64,000 bases of DNA, taken from positions 21,675,170 through 21,739,169 of the forward strand of contig OX424569.1 of the NCBI GenBank assembly GCA_949152475.1, given 5' to 3'. The DNA is from Terebella lapidaria (taxonomy: Eukaryota > Annelida > Polychaeta > Terebellida > Terebellidae). Shown here piece by piece: positions 21,401 to 32,237 of the stretch. The position numbers and the translations under genes were made by a program. Numbering within the stretch: position 1 is the stretch's first letter; every line of letters begins with the position of its first letter. The notes beneath the pieces were generated by a model. It made no database searches and was not told the DNA's origin. It saw nothing but the letters and a program-made list of their open reading frames with translations.

Positions 21401-21780
21401 TCACGTATGGGAACTGTATGGAATAAACTCGTAAAACACTTCAAGATAGACCTTAAACATTGGCAGTATCAAATGGGAAATCATGTTGCAGTGTCAATGG
21501 TAATCTTAAATTTCACCTTCAATGACCATGTAAGGTCAATATGACAATTTGAATAAAAAATGTTATGGTTTAAAACTGAACATTTCTCCGGTAACCTCTC
21601 TTAACCTTTGGGCTAATTTTTTGTTTTAAGCTTATAGGTCCGATAAGCTATTGTCGTCAGGTTGCGTCCGGCGTCCGTCCGTCCGCGTCGGCGTTGTCAA
21701 ACGCTGGGAAAAATCTGTTCAATGAATATTGCTGTAATTCACAAAATATGTTCTATGGGCCCATATCTCCGGACCATTTT
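21401..21780 (+). repeat. HPE right-end fragment joined head-to-tail to a short HPE left-end fragment
   Basis: The fragment runs to CCGGTAACCTCTCTTAACC and a hairpin, ending in a T-run near 21,622. A new left end (AGCTTATAGGTCCGATAAGCT, then GCGTCCGGCGTCCGTCC) starts about 10 bp later. That second piece is cut at 21,780 by the next complete copy. Confidence 0.6.
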
Positions 21781-23298
21781 TTAGGTTACCGGACCTTTGG
21801 TCCGATAACCTATTGCCGTGGCGTTGCGTCCGCCGTCCGTCGTCCGTCAACATTCATATCTTTAAAGCTTATGATCGAATCTTCCTGAAATTTTGCACAA
21901 AAATGCTTAATAATATTTCAAGAGGGAGGTATTTTTTAGTTTTTTGATTTTCGGATTATTTTCAAAATGGCGGCCATTTTTGACGAAAAACAGCAAATTT
22001 TGGACTTTGACAGTCGTTTTCTCAAAAACTGTCAGATCAGATTTGAGATTTTTGTTTCAAAAGATTCTCCTCATGTACCTCTGTGATGTGTATAAGTTTG
22101 GTTGCCCTTGAATCGCCGGTCTGCGTATGGCGGCCATTTTGAATTTTCGACGGGTCGACGAAAAAAAATTTTTCCGGCCCAAATCGCATTACTATCCATT
22201 TTGGGCCATTTCTAGACAAAAAATTTGTTTTCACCCTTTGAAAAAAATTTTGGACTTAGAAAATTTTCGGCACTTTTTTCCTTCATAATGGGAGCTGCAA
22301 AGACTGTACTCCTAGAATGCCTGAAGATAGAGCTTAGAAATTGGCACTTTCAAATGGAAAGTCATATACGGCGACTTGTGTGGTGACCTTGAATTTGACC
22401 TTGGATGACCTTGAAAGGTCAAAACAGCCATTTTTGGGTCGAAAAATGTCCAAATTTGCACCTTGTCTGTCTTATCTCGAAAACTGTCTGATTAGTTTTG
22501 AGATTTTTGTTTCAAAAGATTCCCCTTATGTACCTTTATGATATGTATAAGTTTTATTGCCCTTGAATCGCCGATCTCCGTGTGGCGGCCATTTTGAATT
22601 TTTGACGAGTCGGCGAAAAAAAATGTTTTCGCCCCAAATCGCATTAATATCCATTTTGGGCCATTTCTAGGCAAAAAATTTTTTTTCACCCTTTGACTTA
22701 GAAATTTTTCGGCAACTTTTTTCCTTCATAATGGGAGCTGTCAGGACTGTTCTCATAGAACACTTGACGATACAGCTTAGAAATTGGTACTTTCAAATGG
22801 GAAGTCATATATGGTGATTTGTGTGGTGACCTTGAATTTGACCTTCGATGACCTTGAAAGATCGGAACAGCCATTTTGGGGTCAAAAAATGCCCAGATTT
22901 GCCTCTATAGATGAAATGCTTGCATATAGAACTCATGTTTGCATTATGAACATATAGCAAGACATATATGGCACAACTAATGATGACCTTGATCTTGACG
23001 TCAGATGACCTTGAGTGCCAAATGTCTTACTCGTAATGTGTAAATTGACCTGAGCGGCCTAAACGATTCCACCCAGATATATCTTTGTATTATGAACATA
23101 TAGAATATCAAATGCCGCACACATACATGTAATGGTGACATCGAAGTTCACATGGATGACCTTGATTGGTAAATCTCAAGGTCATTTGTTCACACTGCGA
23201 ACCTTGATTGGTAAATCTCAAGTTCTGTTACCTGCCAATGCTGCCATGGCCAAACCAAAATTGTCTGGTTACCTGTCTTAGCCTTTGGGCTAATTTTT
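21781..23298 (+). mobile_element. HPE element copy 3, with a diverged internal duplication
   Basis: The left hairpin AGGTTACCGGACCTTTGGTC starts at 21,783. The right end is GTCTGGTTACCTGTC with hairpin TTAGCCTTTGGGCTAA. This copy has hardly any 134 bp core. Instead it carries a direct duplication of about 455 bp (near 22,030-22,480 and 22,485-22,935), each with GCGGCCATTTTGAATTTT and CCTTCATAATGGGAGCTG. The copies have diverged by roughly 15%. Confidence 0.7.
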
Positions 23299-24081
23299 TT
23301 ATTTTCGATTGAATCATTTTTCCAAAATGGCGGCTATTTTTGTCAAAAAATGGCCAATTTTGGACTTTGGCGGCCATTTTCTCAAAAACTCAGTTTTGAG
23401 ATTTTTGTTTCAAAAGATTCCCCTGATAGACCTTTGTGCTGTGTATAAGTTTCGTTGCCCTTGAATCGTCGGTCTGCGTGTGTGGCAGCCATTTTGATTT
23501 TTTCGACGTGCCCAGATAGGACTTTCCCATGTTAAATTAGCATATGCCTTATAATGGGGACAAATTTCTCCTAATATCTCACTTAATATTGGGATTAGAC
23601 ATTAGGAATCAATTGTGCACATATAGGAAATCATATATGCCGAGTATTCTCGTGACCTTCGACCTAATTTTCAATGTCACAGCACAAAATGGCTAATATC
23701 TCGCTTATTATCTACTTTACAGCTTAGGAATCAATTGTCAGCATATAGGAAATGATATATTCTGAATTTTATCGTGACCTTGAATTTGACCTTTGATTAC
23801 TAATGTCTCGCTTATTATCGACTTTACAGCTTAGGAATCCAGGGAGAGGGCTAGAGCATTTGAACAATGGGTCAGTTGGCTCCTTGACATTCAAAGCAAT
23901 GGGACATTCTAAGTTTCAATGGGACATAACACATTCGTTTGTTATTATTGACACGATCTCAAATCCATTGATAACTATAAATATCAAAATATCAATCCGT
24001 ATATGCTGTGTAAAATATATCTGGAATCTATTTATTATATTTTTTACTTGATTAGTTGATATGAATTAACAATTATAATTA
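23299..24081 (+). repeat. HPE internal fragment, then about 230 bp of AT-rich sequence
   Basis: From 23,299 to about 23,835 this is HPE-type sequence with two to three 134 bp units. From about 23,840 to 24,081 I recognise nothing. It is AT-rich and has no long frame. Confidence 0.6.
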
Positions 24082-25046
24082 TTAGCTTACCGGCCCTTTG
24101 GGCCGATAAGCTATTGTCGTGGTATTTCGTCCGTCGTCCGTCCGTCGTCCGTCCGGGTCTGTAACTTTTTTTGACATGATGAATTTCCCCATAAATTTGT
24201 CAGAACATACCTTGGGCCAGTATCTAAAAACGTTTTTTTAATTTTTTTGATTGAATCGTTTTTGCCTATTTGGCGGCCATTTTGGACGAAAAATTGCCAA
24301 TTTTGGACTTTGGAGGCCATTTTCTCAAAAACTGTCTGATCAGTTTTGAGATTTTTGTTTCAAAACATTCCTCTCATGTACCTTTATGACGTGTATAAGT
24401 TTCGTTGCCCTTGATTTGGGACAAAAAAATTTTTTTTTGTCCCAAATCAAGTCACTATTCGTTTTGAGCCATTTCCAGCAAAAAAAAAAAAAAAATTTTT
24501 TTTTGGCCATTGAAAAATTTTTTGGACTTAGAAAATTTCACCCACATAATGGGAACTGTGCAGAGTAAACTCATAGAACACTTGAAGATAGAGCCTAAGT
24601 ATTGGCACATTCAAATGGGAAATCATATATTGCGGTTTGAGTGATGACCTTGAATTTGACCTTCAATGACCTTGAAAGGTCAGAACGACCTTTTTTGTCG
24701 AAAAAATGATGAATTTTGCTTTTGGTGGTCATTTTATCGAAATCTATTCAGACAGTTTTCCTCAAAATCATGTATAAGATTATCCTTATGTACGTTTGTG
24801 ATATGTATAAGTTTTGTTGCCTTTGAATCGACTATCTGTGAAAATTTGTCATTAACAAAAAAAATATTTCAAGATGTAACTTGATTTCGTATTATAGTCC
24901 ATACAGAAAATCTGTTTCTATCAACATTTACGAAGATGTTTTAACGTATTGATTTTAACATCAGTGTAACAATTTATATGTATACAGTATTCTATGCAAT
25001 TCACATGATTGCCGGTAAGCTACAGCACCCTTGGTGCTATGTTTAT
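24082..25046 (+). mobile_element. HPE element copy 4 (variant with GCTTACC ends)
   Basis: The left end is a hairpin variant: AGCTTACCGGCCC, loop, GGGCCGATAAGCT, then a GTCCGTCGTCC run. The right end is GCCGGTAAGCT followed by the hairpin AGCACCCTTGGTGCT. Both hairpins have changed bases on both arms together, compared with copy 1, so pairing is kept. It lacks the 134 bp core. Confidence 0.7.
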
Positions 25047-26416
25047 TTACAATGCTCCGTTACCTTGCTGAACATATCACGAATATTGCCATAAGGCAAT
25101 TTAAGTTTTTTCTGAGCTGGCATCCTATGTATTCTGCATGCTTCTCATGAAATATGACACCAAAAAAAACACTAAACTATGGCAGCCCCGCTCGCCTACA
25201 TGGAAACAGATCGTCATGCAAATTCTGATTGATTGTGCAAATGTGTGAGTGGTGGCGTGCCCTAGCGGTTGAAAGAAACATCATGATTATTTAACATTGG
25301 GTTAAATTGCCAACTTCTTCAATTCTTAAAAAAGAATTCTGAAAATTTGTTAAAAATTGTGGCATGATACATAATTAAACCATACCAAATTTCAATTTGA
25401 TACGATGATCCAAAAGAAAACTATGGCCAAAAAGCGCATTTCACTGATGGCTGAAGTTGAGTTTACCCCTAGGAATCAATTGTGAACATACAGGAAATGA
25501 TGTATGCCGAATATTTCGATGACCTTGAACCTGACACTTGACCTCGTTTTCAAGGTCAGAGCACAAAGTCTTTAATATCTTGGTTTTTATCGACTTTACA
25601 GCTTAGGCATCAATTGAGGACATATAGGAAATTATATATGCCAAATATTCTTGTGAGCTTAAATTTGACCTTCGACTTCAATAAACTGAAACCGATACAA
25701 AAGCAAAGAATATCTTTGACAGTATTAGTCAGTTCCATTCTAGTTTCATATCATTGTATATTAGGCTCTAACACGATCGACTTACGTAGAGCAAGTTTCA
25801 ACACTTGCCAACTTCTTCAATTCTTAAAAAAGAATTCTGAAAATTTGTTAAAAATTGTGGCATGATACATAATTAAACCATACCAAATTTCAATTTGATA
25901 CGATGATCCAAAAGAAAACTATGGCCAAAAAGCGCATTTCACTGATGGCTGAAGTTGAGTTTACCCCTAGGAATCAATTGTGAACATACAGGAAATGATG
26001 TATGCCGAATATTTCGATGACCTTGAACCTGACACTTGACCTCGTTTTCAAGGTCAGAGCACAAAGTCTTTAATATCTTGGTTTTTATCGACTTTACAGC
26101 TTAGGCATCAATTGAGGACATATAGGAAATTATATATGCCAAATATTCTTGTGAGCTTAAATTTGACCTTCGACTTCAATAAACTGAAACCGATACAAAA
26201 GCAAAGAATATCTTTGACAGTATTAGTCAGTTCCATTCTAGTTTCATATCATTGTATATTAGGCTCTAACACGATCGACTTACGTAGAGCAAGTTTCAAG
26301 CGTGAATGATTTGCAATTATTCTCATGACTTCGTTCATGACATTGCTTTCAGCTTACATGAAACTGAAACATATATCTTGGGTCCGGTAAGCGCAGAGCC
26401 CTACGGCTCTATTTTT
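25047..26416 (+). repeat. HPE-derived sequence with a 498 bp tandem duplication and a variant right end
   Basis: Two adjacent copies of 498 bp start at TTGCCAACTTCTTCAATTC (25,307 and 25,805). By eye I find no difference between them over about 495 bp. Each contains two 134 bp-type units. The segment closes with a variant HPE right end, GTCCGGTAAGC then hairpin AGAGCCCTACGGCTCT and a T-run (26,411-26,416). Confidence 0.8.
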
Positions 26417-27577
26417 AGCTCATCGGCTGTAAGCCGTGGAGCTATTGGGATGGATTGACACGGTGTCTGTCCCATGTTTTCCTGACCCAAATCTTTCAGA
26501 ATCTTCTCCGCCGAAAGTGCTATTGCTATTGTACCCAAACTTGGCATACTGTTCGCTTATTGGGTGCTCTCCAAAGTAAAGTATGCTTAGGTGAAAATTC
26601 CAAAAGTTTTCTGGAGAAATTTAACGATTAAACATTAATTTTACTATACATGTGCTCTTGTTTATACATACGGGTTGTCAGTGGAAGGTCAGCGCATGCG
26701 CAGAGGGGACATTTCAATTGCAAATGTTTGTTTACCTTCGAACTTCCACCAAGAAACACAATTTATCGGGTCCTAACAGTTCTGACAAGAAGCGGATACC
26801 TGTGTTTTGTGTGAATCAGTTGTTATTACGTTTTAAATTCCACTGTACATAGTCCGTATGTCAAAGCATAAGTATATCTGTTTTGCAGTGTTTAATGGAA
26901 GTACGGCCGGAAAATGTCCGATGTTGGTTAATTTATTTCCGTCAAACTTTCCGAATCTTTCCGACCAACGACGATTTAGCCTATCTACAGAGAGGTGTTT
27001 ACATCCATATATCAACCAAGAAATGCGATTTGTCAGGTCATACTATCTTTGACAGGAGCAGATACCTGTACGTTTGGTTATCAATTGTTACTATTTTCGA
27101 AAATCTACTGTGGTATCATATCAAAGCGTAAATATCTTAGTATTTGCCGTGTTATTCTCTTATGAATAATTCGTGACGTACTATTTCTATTTCATTGGTG
27201 GATAGCCACTGGATAGCCAATCAGTGGAGAGCCTAACCTTCGGCTATAGGCTATCGACGAAATTTTCTTAATATGGATCAGCAGAATATGGCCGGCTAAG
27301 TTATCGAAAAGAACCACGAACTGATGAAGACATAATCAGATAATACCGGAAAAATTAATGTGTTATTTCAGTGACAGCTGTTGCATAAATTTTCCTGAAC
27401 AAATTGGTTTACACTAATTAGCAAACTTGGTAAATTTTATGGAGCGCCTACGGCGAAATTCAAGTCTCATTGAAAATCATAACGTTCTCATCGTAACTTC
27501 CCATCTGTCATCCAAGAACTGTTGACTATTGTGCGTCATTCCTTTTCGCCTCACATTTTCTTATTGAATGAACAAAC
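26417..27577 (+). mobile_element. HPE-like left end (variant) and attached sequence with a diverged 265 bp direct repeat
   Basis: AGCTCATCGGCT, loop, AGCCGTGGAGCT is a variant left-end hairpin that starts in the T-run closing the previous copy, so the two are head-to-tail. Further on, a block of about 265 bp appears twice in diverged form. Near 26,729 it carries CAATTTATCGGGTCC and GACAAGAAGCGGATACCTG. Near 26,994 it carries GATTTGTCAGGTC and GACAGGAGCAGATACCTG. No right end is seen before the next element, and no gene is visible. Confidence 0.5.
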
Positions 27578-29044
27578 AAAAAATTAGGCCAAGGGCCAAA
27601 GATAGGTTACCGGACAATGTTTAATATTTTAGGTATTAGCCAGGTCACTGGTTGAATTCAAGGTCAAGAGAATATTCAGCATATATAACATTAAGCATAT
27701 ATCATGTCCACAGTTGATTGCTAAGCTGTAAGTTCAATAATCAGAGAGAGATTAGCAATTTTATGCTGTAGCCTTGAAAATGAAGGGGCAAAGGTCAAAT
27801 TCAAGGTCATCAAAATATTCAGTGTATATCATTTTCTATATCATGTATATCATGTCCACAATTGATTCCCAAGCCATACAGTCAATAGAGGAGCAAGATA
27901 TGAGCCAGTTTGTCCTTGGACCTTAGAAATGAGGTCAGAGGTCAAATTCAAGGTCACGAGAATATTCAGCATATATCATTTCCTATATGTCCACAATTGA
28001 TTCCTAAGCTGTAAAATCGATAATAAGTGAGATATTAGCCATTTTGTCCTGTGACCTTGAAAATGAGGTCAAAGGTCAAATTCAAGGTCATGACAATAAT
28101 CTGCATATATCATTTCCTATATGTTCATAATTGATTGCTAAGCTGTAAAGTCGATAACAAGCGAGATATTAGCCATTTTGTCCTGTGACCTTGAAAATGA
28201 GGTCGAAGGTCAAATTCAAGGTCATCAGAATATTCAGCATATATCATTTCCTATATGTCCACAATTGATTCCTAAGCTGTAGAGTCGATAATAAGCGAGA
28301 TATAAGCCATTTTGTGCTCTGACCTTGAAACTGAGGTCAGAGGTCAAATTCAAGGTCACGAGAATATTCAGAATATATCATTTCCTATATGTCCACAATT
28401 GATTCCTAAGCTGTAGAGTCGATAATAAGCGAGATATAAGCCATTTTGTGCTCTGACCTTGAAAGTGAGGTCAGAGGTCAAATTCAAGGTCACGAGAATA
28501 TTCAGCATATAGCATTTCCTATAGGTCCACAATTGACTCCTAGTCTCTAATCTCAATATCAAGTGAGATATTAGGCATAATGTGTCCCATTATAAAGCAT
28601 AGGAGAATTTAACATGGGAAAGTCCCATTTGAGCCGAGTTTGGGCCAAAATGGCCCACTTCGAGCGATTCAAGCGCAACGAAATTTATAGACATCATAGG
28701 AGTACATATGAGGAGTGTTATTTATCAAAAAGTTACTGAACAGATTTTGAGAAAATGGCCGCCAAAGTCCAAAATCAGGCATTTTTCGTCGAAAACGGCC
28801 GCCATTTTGAAAAAAATGCGAAAATAAAAAAACTAAAAAATACCTCCTTCTTGAATTATTTTTAAGTATTTTTGTGCAAAATTTCAGAAATATTCGCCTG
28901 TAAACAAAAAAGATAAAAATGTGGACGACGACGGCGGACGACGACGGACGACGACGGACGCCGACGGACGACGGACGACGACGGACGACGGACGCAACGC
29001 CATGCCAATAGGTTATCGGACCATAGGTCCGGTAACCTAAAAAA
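27578..29044 (-). mobile_element. HPE element copy 5, minus orientation
   Basis: Read on the minus strand, the left end is GGTTACCGGACC, loop, GGTCCGATAACC, next to a run of CGTCCGTCG words (28,920-28,995 on plus as ACGACGGACG). The other end at 27,578 shows AATTAGGCCAAGGGCC and AGGTTACCGGACAAT. The core of about seven 134 bp units lies at about 27,640-28,560. It is the only clear copy in this orientation. Confidence 0.75.
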
Positions 29045-29306
29045 CAGGTGATCTGCACACACTTTGCCATGGAAAAGTACCAAGATACCGTACTGTAGCC
29101 TAAATAAGCCATAAACATAAATACATACCATTAAAGTATGTGAAATAACACATAGCAGAAACCCATCTTATGGGTTTCTGCAAATAGTAAATAATTAATG
29201 ATATTTTGTAATTGAAATTACAATAAAATACACAGGAGGGAGAGCACACTTTTATACTGATGTTCATCACTGGAATTTTATGTATATTGGCACGAGAAAA
29301 TATACT
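29045..29306. other. No recognisable feature
   Basis: About 260 bp of AT-rich sequence. No gene, RNA or repeat was recognised. Confidence 0.5.
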
Positions 29307-30095
29307 TCTGGCACTAGACAAACTAGTCTAGTGGGTATCCTGGGTCGAGACGACCCCTGGTGTCGAATTTTTTTTCGCCGACTCGACACTTCCTGTTTGG
29401 CCGTATCACGGAAACGGTGACTCGTAGAGCGAAACGGAGTGCAATTTCGGCCTCCTGGCACTAGACAAACTATTCTAGGGGGTATTTTGGGTCGAGGCGA
29501 CCCCTGGCGTCGTATTTATTTTTGCCGACTTGACACTTCCTATTTGGCCGTATCTCGGAAATGGTGCGTCGTAGAGCGAAACGGAGCTCAATTCCGGCCT
29601 TCTGGTACTAGACAAACTACTGTAAACGTATAAAATTTCGCGTGTATCAATGTTCGCATTTTCAACATCTCAACATGTTCGCGTGGATTTAAGTTCGTGA
29701 CTGTTGTGAATGGTCGGTCCCCCGATTGAATAACCGTGTATTCGCGTGTATTTATTTTCGCGTTTTCTTTTCAAACGCGAAATTCGCGAAATTAATACAC
29801 CGCAAAATTTTGTACGTTTACAGTAGTCTAGGGGGTATTTTGGGTCGAGACGACCCCTGGTGTCGAATTTATTTTCGCCGACTCTGCACTTCCTGTTTGA
29901 CCGTATCTCGGAAACGGTGGGTCGTAGAGTGAAACAGAGCTCAATTTCGGCCTCCTGGCACTAGACAAACTAGACTTAGGGGTATTTTGGGTTGAGACGA
30001 CCCCTGGTGTCGAATTTTTTTTCGCCGACTCGGCACTTCCTGTTTGGTCGTATCTCGGAACCGGTGAGTCGCAGAGCGAAACGGAGCTCAATTCC
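29307..30095. repeat. 147 bp satellite, about four units
   Basis: Units start CTGGCACTAGACAAACTAG at about 29,307, 29,455, 29,602 and 29,954. Each holds GGGTCGAGACGACCCCTGG (with a small GGGTCG/CGACCC palindrome), TTCGCCGACTCG and CACTTCCTGTTTGGCCGTAT. The third unit is opened by a 204 bp MITE. The last unit is cut by the LTR at 30,096. Confidence 0.9.
29620..29823. mobile_element. 204 bp MITE in the 147 bp satellite, TA target duplication
   Basis: Inverted repeat ends read CTGTAAACGTATAAAATTTC on the left and CTGTAAACGTACAAAATTTT inward from the right. TA flanks both sides (29,618-29,619 and 29,824-29,825). Neighbouring satellite units carry the empty site AAACTAGTCTAG. Inside are several TTCGCG words. 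It fits a Tc1/mariner-type MITE. There is no coding capacity. Confidence 0.9.
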
Positions 30096-30305
30096 GCGCC
30101 AGTAGGCTGATGAATCATTAATAAGTATCCACACACGATGATCGATGAACACAAGTCATGGAAGTTGTAAACAAAGCGTTTATGACAATTCGACAGAAAT
30201 ACGCCAAGGTCACCTAAGTATGGCCCAAGGTCACCGTCAAAACTAATAGCGCACTATGGCGCACGATACAGATCATACACGTAAACTACAATAATACTGG
30301 CGCTA
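30096..30305 (-). repeat. Gypsy C 3' LTR (about 210 bp)
   Basis: On the minus strand it starts just after the purine tract with TAGCGCCAGTA and ends TACTGGCGC, so the ends are inverted repeats (GCGCCAGTA/TACTGGCGC). The satellite unit stops at its outer edge. Two CCAAGGTCA words lie inside (30,204-30,212 and 30,225-30,233). The exact ends are uncertain by a few bases. Confidence 0.6.
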
Positions 30306-30371
30306 CCCTTCTTTCTTCCTGAAAGAAAGAGAACACATATGAAATGATGAGAAAATTGCGAACACATGCAT

Positions 30372-32237
30372 TCAAGACTGATTCATAACAAAGTCCTGGA
30401 ATCTGGAAGGCAGGCGGACAGTTCTTTTGGGACGAGACACAGGGACAGTTGTTGTTGTGTCGCTAGTAGCACCAGACGGGACAGAAGTGGTGGACTCAGC
30501 GGGTGTAGAGAGCGATTCTGGTATCTCCGGTGGACATGGCAAACTAGGAGGGCCAGGTAGGCCAAGGTGACCATCAGGCAATGGCTCCAGAAAGCTACTG
30601 GCGGCGTCAAGGACCTCGTCATGATGGTCAGCCACACTCTTTGAGGGAGGTAACCACTTGACTGTCAGTGGTACTCGGTAGCATTCTGACCCCTTGATGC
30701 GGTACGAGTATTCCCGAAGCTGGTTCCCAGCAAACTTTTTGATGTTACACCAGGAGCCATCAATCGATGTTATAATGTATCTGTCACGCTGCTTATGCTT
30801 GTTCCTGTCTCTATACAAATAGACGAGGTCACCAATTTGAAGGACGTCACTTTGTGTCGTAACGCCGGAAGGACACTTGCTTTTCTCACTGTATGGATGA
30901 TTAAGTTCTCGAGCTCGATGTTGAGAGAGTATGAGGTCCTGATCCAACAGGGGAAGTTGGGTGTTGGTGAACTGATCTCGCTGGAAGAGCATTTCACGTG
31001 CGGAAAGGCCCCTTGAACGAACTCGGTTGTTCAGCGTGGCTGTTGCTAGAGCAAGAGTCAGAGGTGTGAGTGAGCGACATGATGGGTCCTGCTTGATAAT
31101 CTCAAACTCAAGTTCCTGTATCGCTCTTTCAGCCACGGGGTTTTTGTTTGGATTCTTTCGACGGCCAACCTCCAACGATATGTTGTGACGACGCAACAAT
31201 GGATCATTAGTCAGAGCTTGAAATCCAGGGGCAGCATCAGCTCTGACCACAACCGGTGGCCCATCAATGGGACAAATGGGACACACAGCAGAAAGCAAAG
31301 CATCACGGAGTGTTTCATGTCGTTCATTGGCAATCAAGACAGCAGAGGTGAAGCTAGTGACACATTCTCGGGTAACCAGGATACACTGACGCTCCCGTCG
31401 AATGACATCAGTTGCGAACGAAACACCAACTGTAGGAGGAGGGTCATGTGTAGACTGTGGGGATGGCAACTTTGGCATCTTCATGAGTGAGCTGCATTGG
31501 GAGCATTGACGGCTGATGTTACTGGCAGATGTATCAAAATCGAGGGCGAAAAAGTACCGTTGGAATACCTTCTTCAGCTGGTGACAGGAGGGGTGTTGTA
31601 GTTGCAGATGAAGGGATGTCAAGAAGCCATCAAGGATTTGTCTTGGGACAATAATGCAATCACGTCTGGGTGCCAGTGGATCATGTCGTTGGACGACAAG
31701 TAACCCGTCTTTAGCTATCGATGCCACTTGTAAATAGCGCTTGACATCCTGAACATTTGTCAACTTCTTCGAGGGTCTTGTACCTTGAGACAGGTGAGCA
31801 TGTGTGCGTCGGAGACTAGTACAATCGCTCTGGATTGAGAGCCAAGCAGACCTGCTGGTGAATGGTAACTTGGCAGATCCACTGAGAACATCTTCGACAC
31901 TGACTTGTCGGACAACAGATGAATTGGTCTCATGGATGAAGTGGCAAATTTGACAGTTGGGTTCATGGCATGGTTCGGCATTCCTGCTGGCATGATCAGA
32001 TGGCAGAATTGCTAGCCCTGAGACATGGCGTATCGATACCTGGTATCGACTGACAGTGGAGAGGAATGTATACACTCTTGGGCTAGCTGAGAACTCACCC
32101 CTGCACAGTTTTTCAAAAGCCTGCACACAAGGCTTGCTGTCGGTGAGGATACAGGTATGATGTGCTGACTGAACAATGTATGGGCTGAAGTGTTTTGTTG
32201 CTGCTGCTATGCTAAGTGCCTCAACTTCACAAGGCAA
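30372..32237 (-). CDS. Gypsy C pol: RNase H and integrase part
   Basis: This is the 3' part of pol. It begins in an RNase H-like region (ILTDSKPCVQAF, then VSGLAILPSDHASR). A zinc-binding integrase N-terminal domain follows (HLQLQHPSCHQLKKVFQRYF, then CSQCSS). The core then has the first Asp in SFATDVI, the second in VRADAAPGF, and Glu in NPVAERAIQELE. The C-terminal part has VGDLVYLYRDR-like sequence (IGDLVYLYRDRNKHK) and ends RPKRTVRLPSRFQDFV. The AD(A)APGF form differs from the HSDQG form of families A and B, so it belongs to a different Gypsy lineage. It is retroelement pol, not a host gene. Confidence 0.85.
   Translation of the reverse strand: MPCEVEALSIAAATKHFSPYIVQSAHHTCILTDSKPCVQAFEKLCRGEFSASPRVYTFLSTVSRYQVSIRHVSGLAILPSDHASRNAEPCHEPNCQICHFIHETNSSVVRQVSVEDVLSGSAKLPFTSRSAWLSIQSDCTSLRRTHAHLSQGTRPSKKLTNVQDVKRYLQVASIAKDGLLVVQRHDPLAPRRDCIIVPRQILDGFLTSLHLQLQHPSCHQLKKVFQRYFFALDFDTSASNISRQCSQCSSLMKMPKLPSPQSTHDPPPTVGVSFATDVIRRERQCILVTRECVTSFTSAVLIANERHETLRDALLSAVCPICPIDGPPVVVRADAAPGFQALTNDPLLRRHNISLEVGRRKNPNKNPVAERAIQELEFEIIKQDPSCRSLTPLTLALATATLNNRVRSRGLSAREMLFQRDQFTNTQLPLLDQDLILSQHRARELNHPYSEKSKCPSGVTTQSDVLQIGDLVYLYRDRNKHKQRDRYIITSIDGSWCNIKKFAGNQLREYSYRIKGSECYRVPLTVKWLPPSKSVADHHDEVLDAASSFLEPLPDGHLGLPGPPSLPCPPEIPESLSTPAESTTSVPSGATSDTTTTVPVSRPKRTVRLPSRFQDFVMNQS

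Noticed and set aside
26858-27131. Short plus and minus frames near 26,858-27,131
   Set aside because: They come from the diverged 265 bp repeat attached to an HPE end. No domains or splice sites are seen.
30372-32237. Domesticated integrase host gene
   Set aside because: It is followed by a purine tract and LTR and preceded by RT of the same element, so it is ordinary Gypsy pol.
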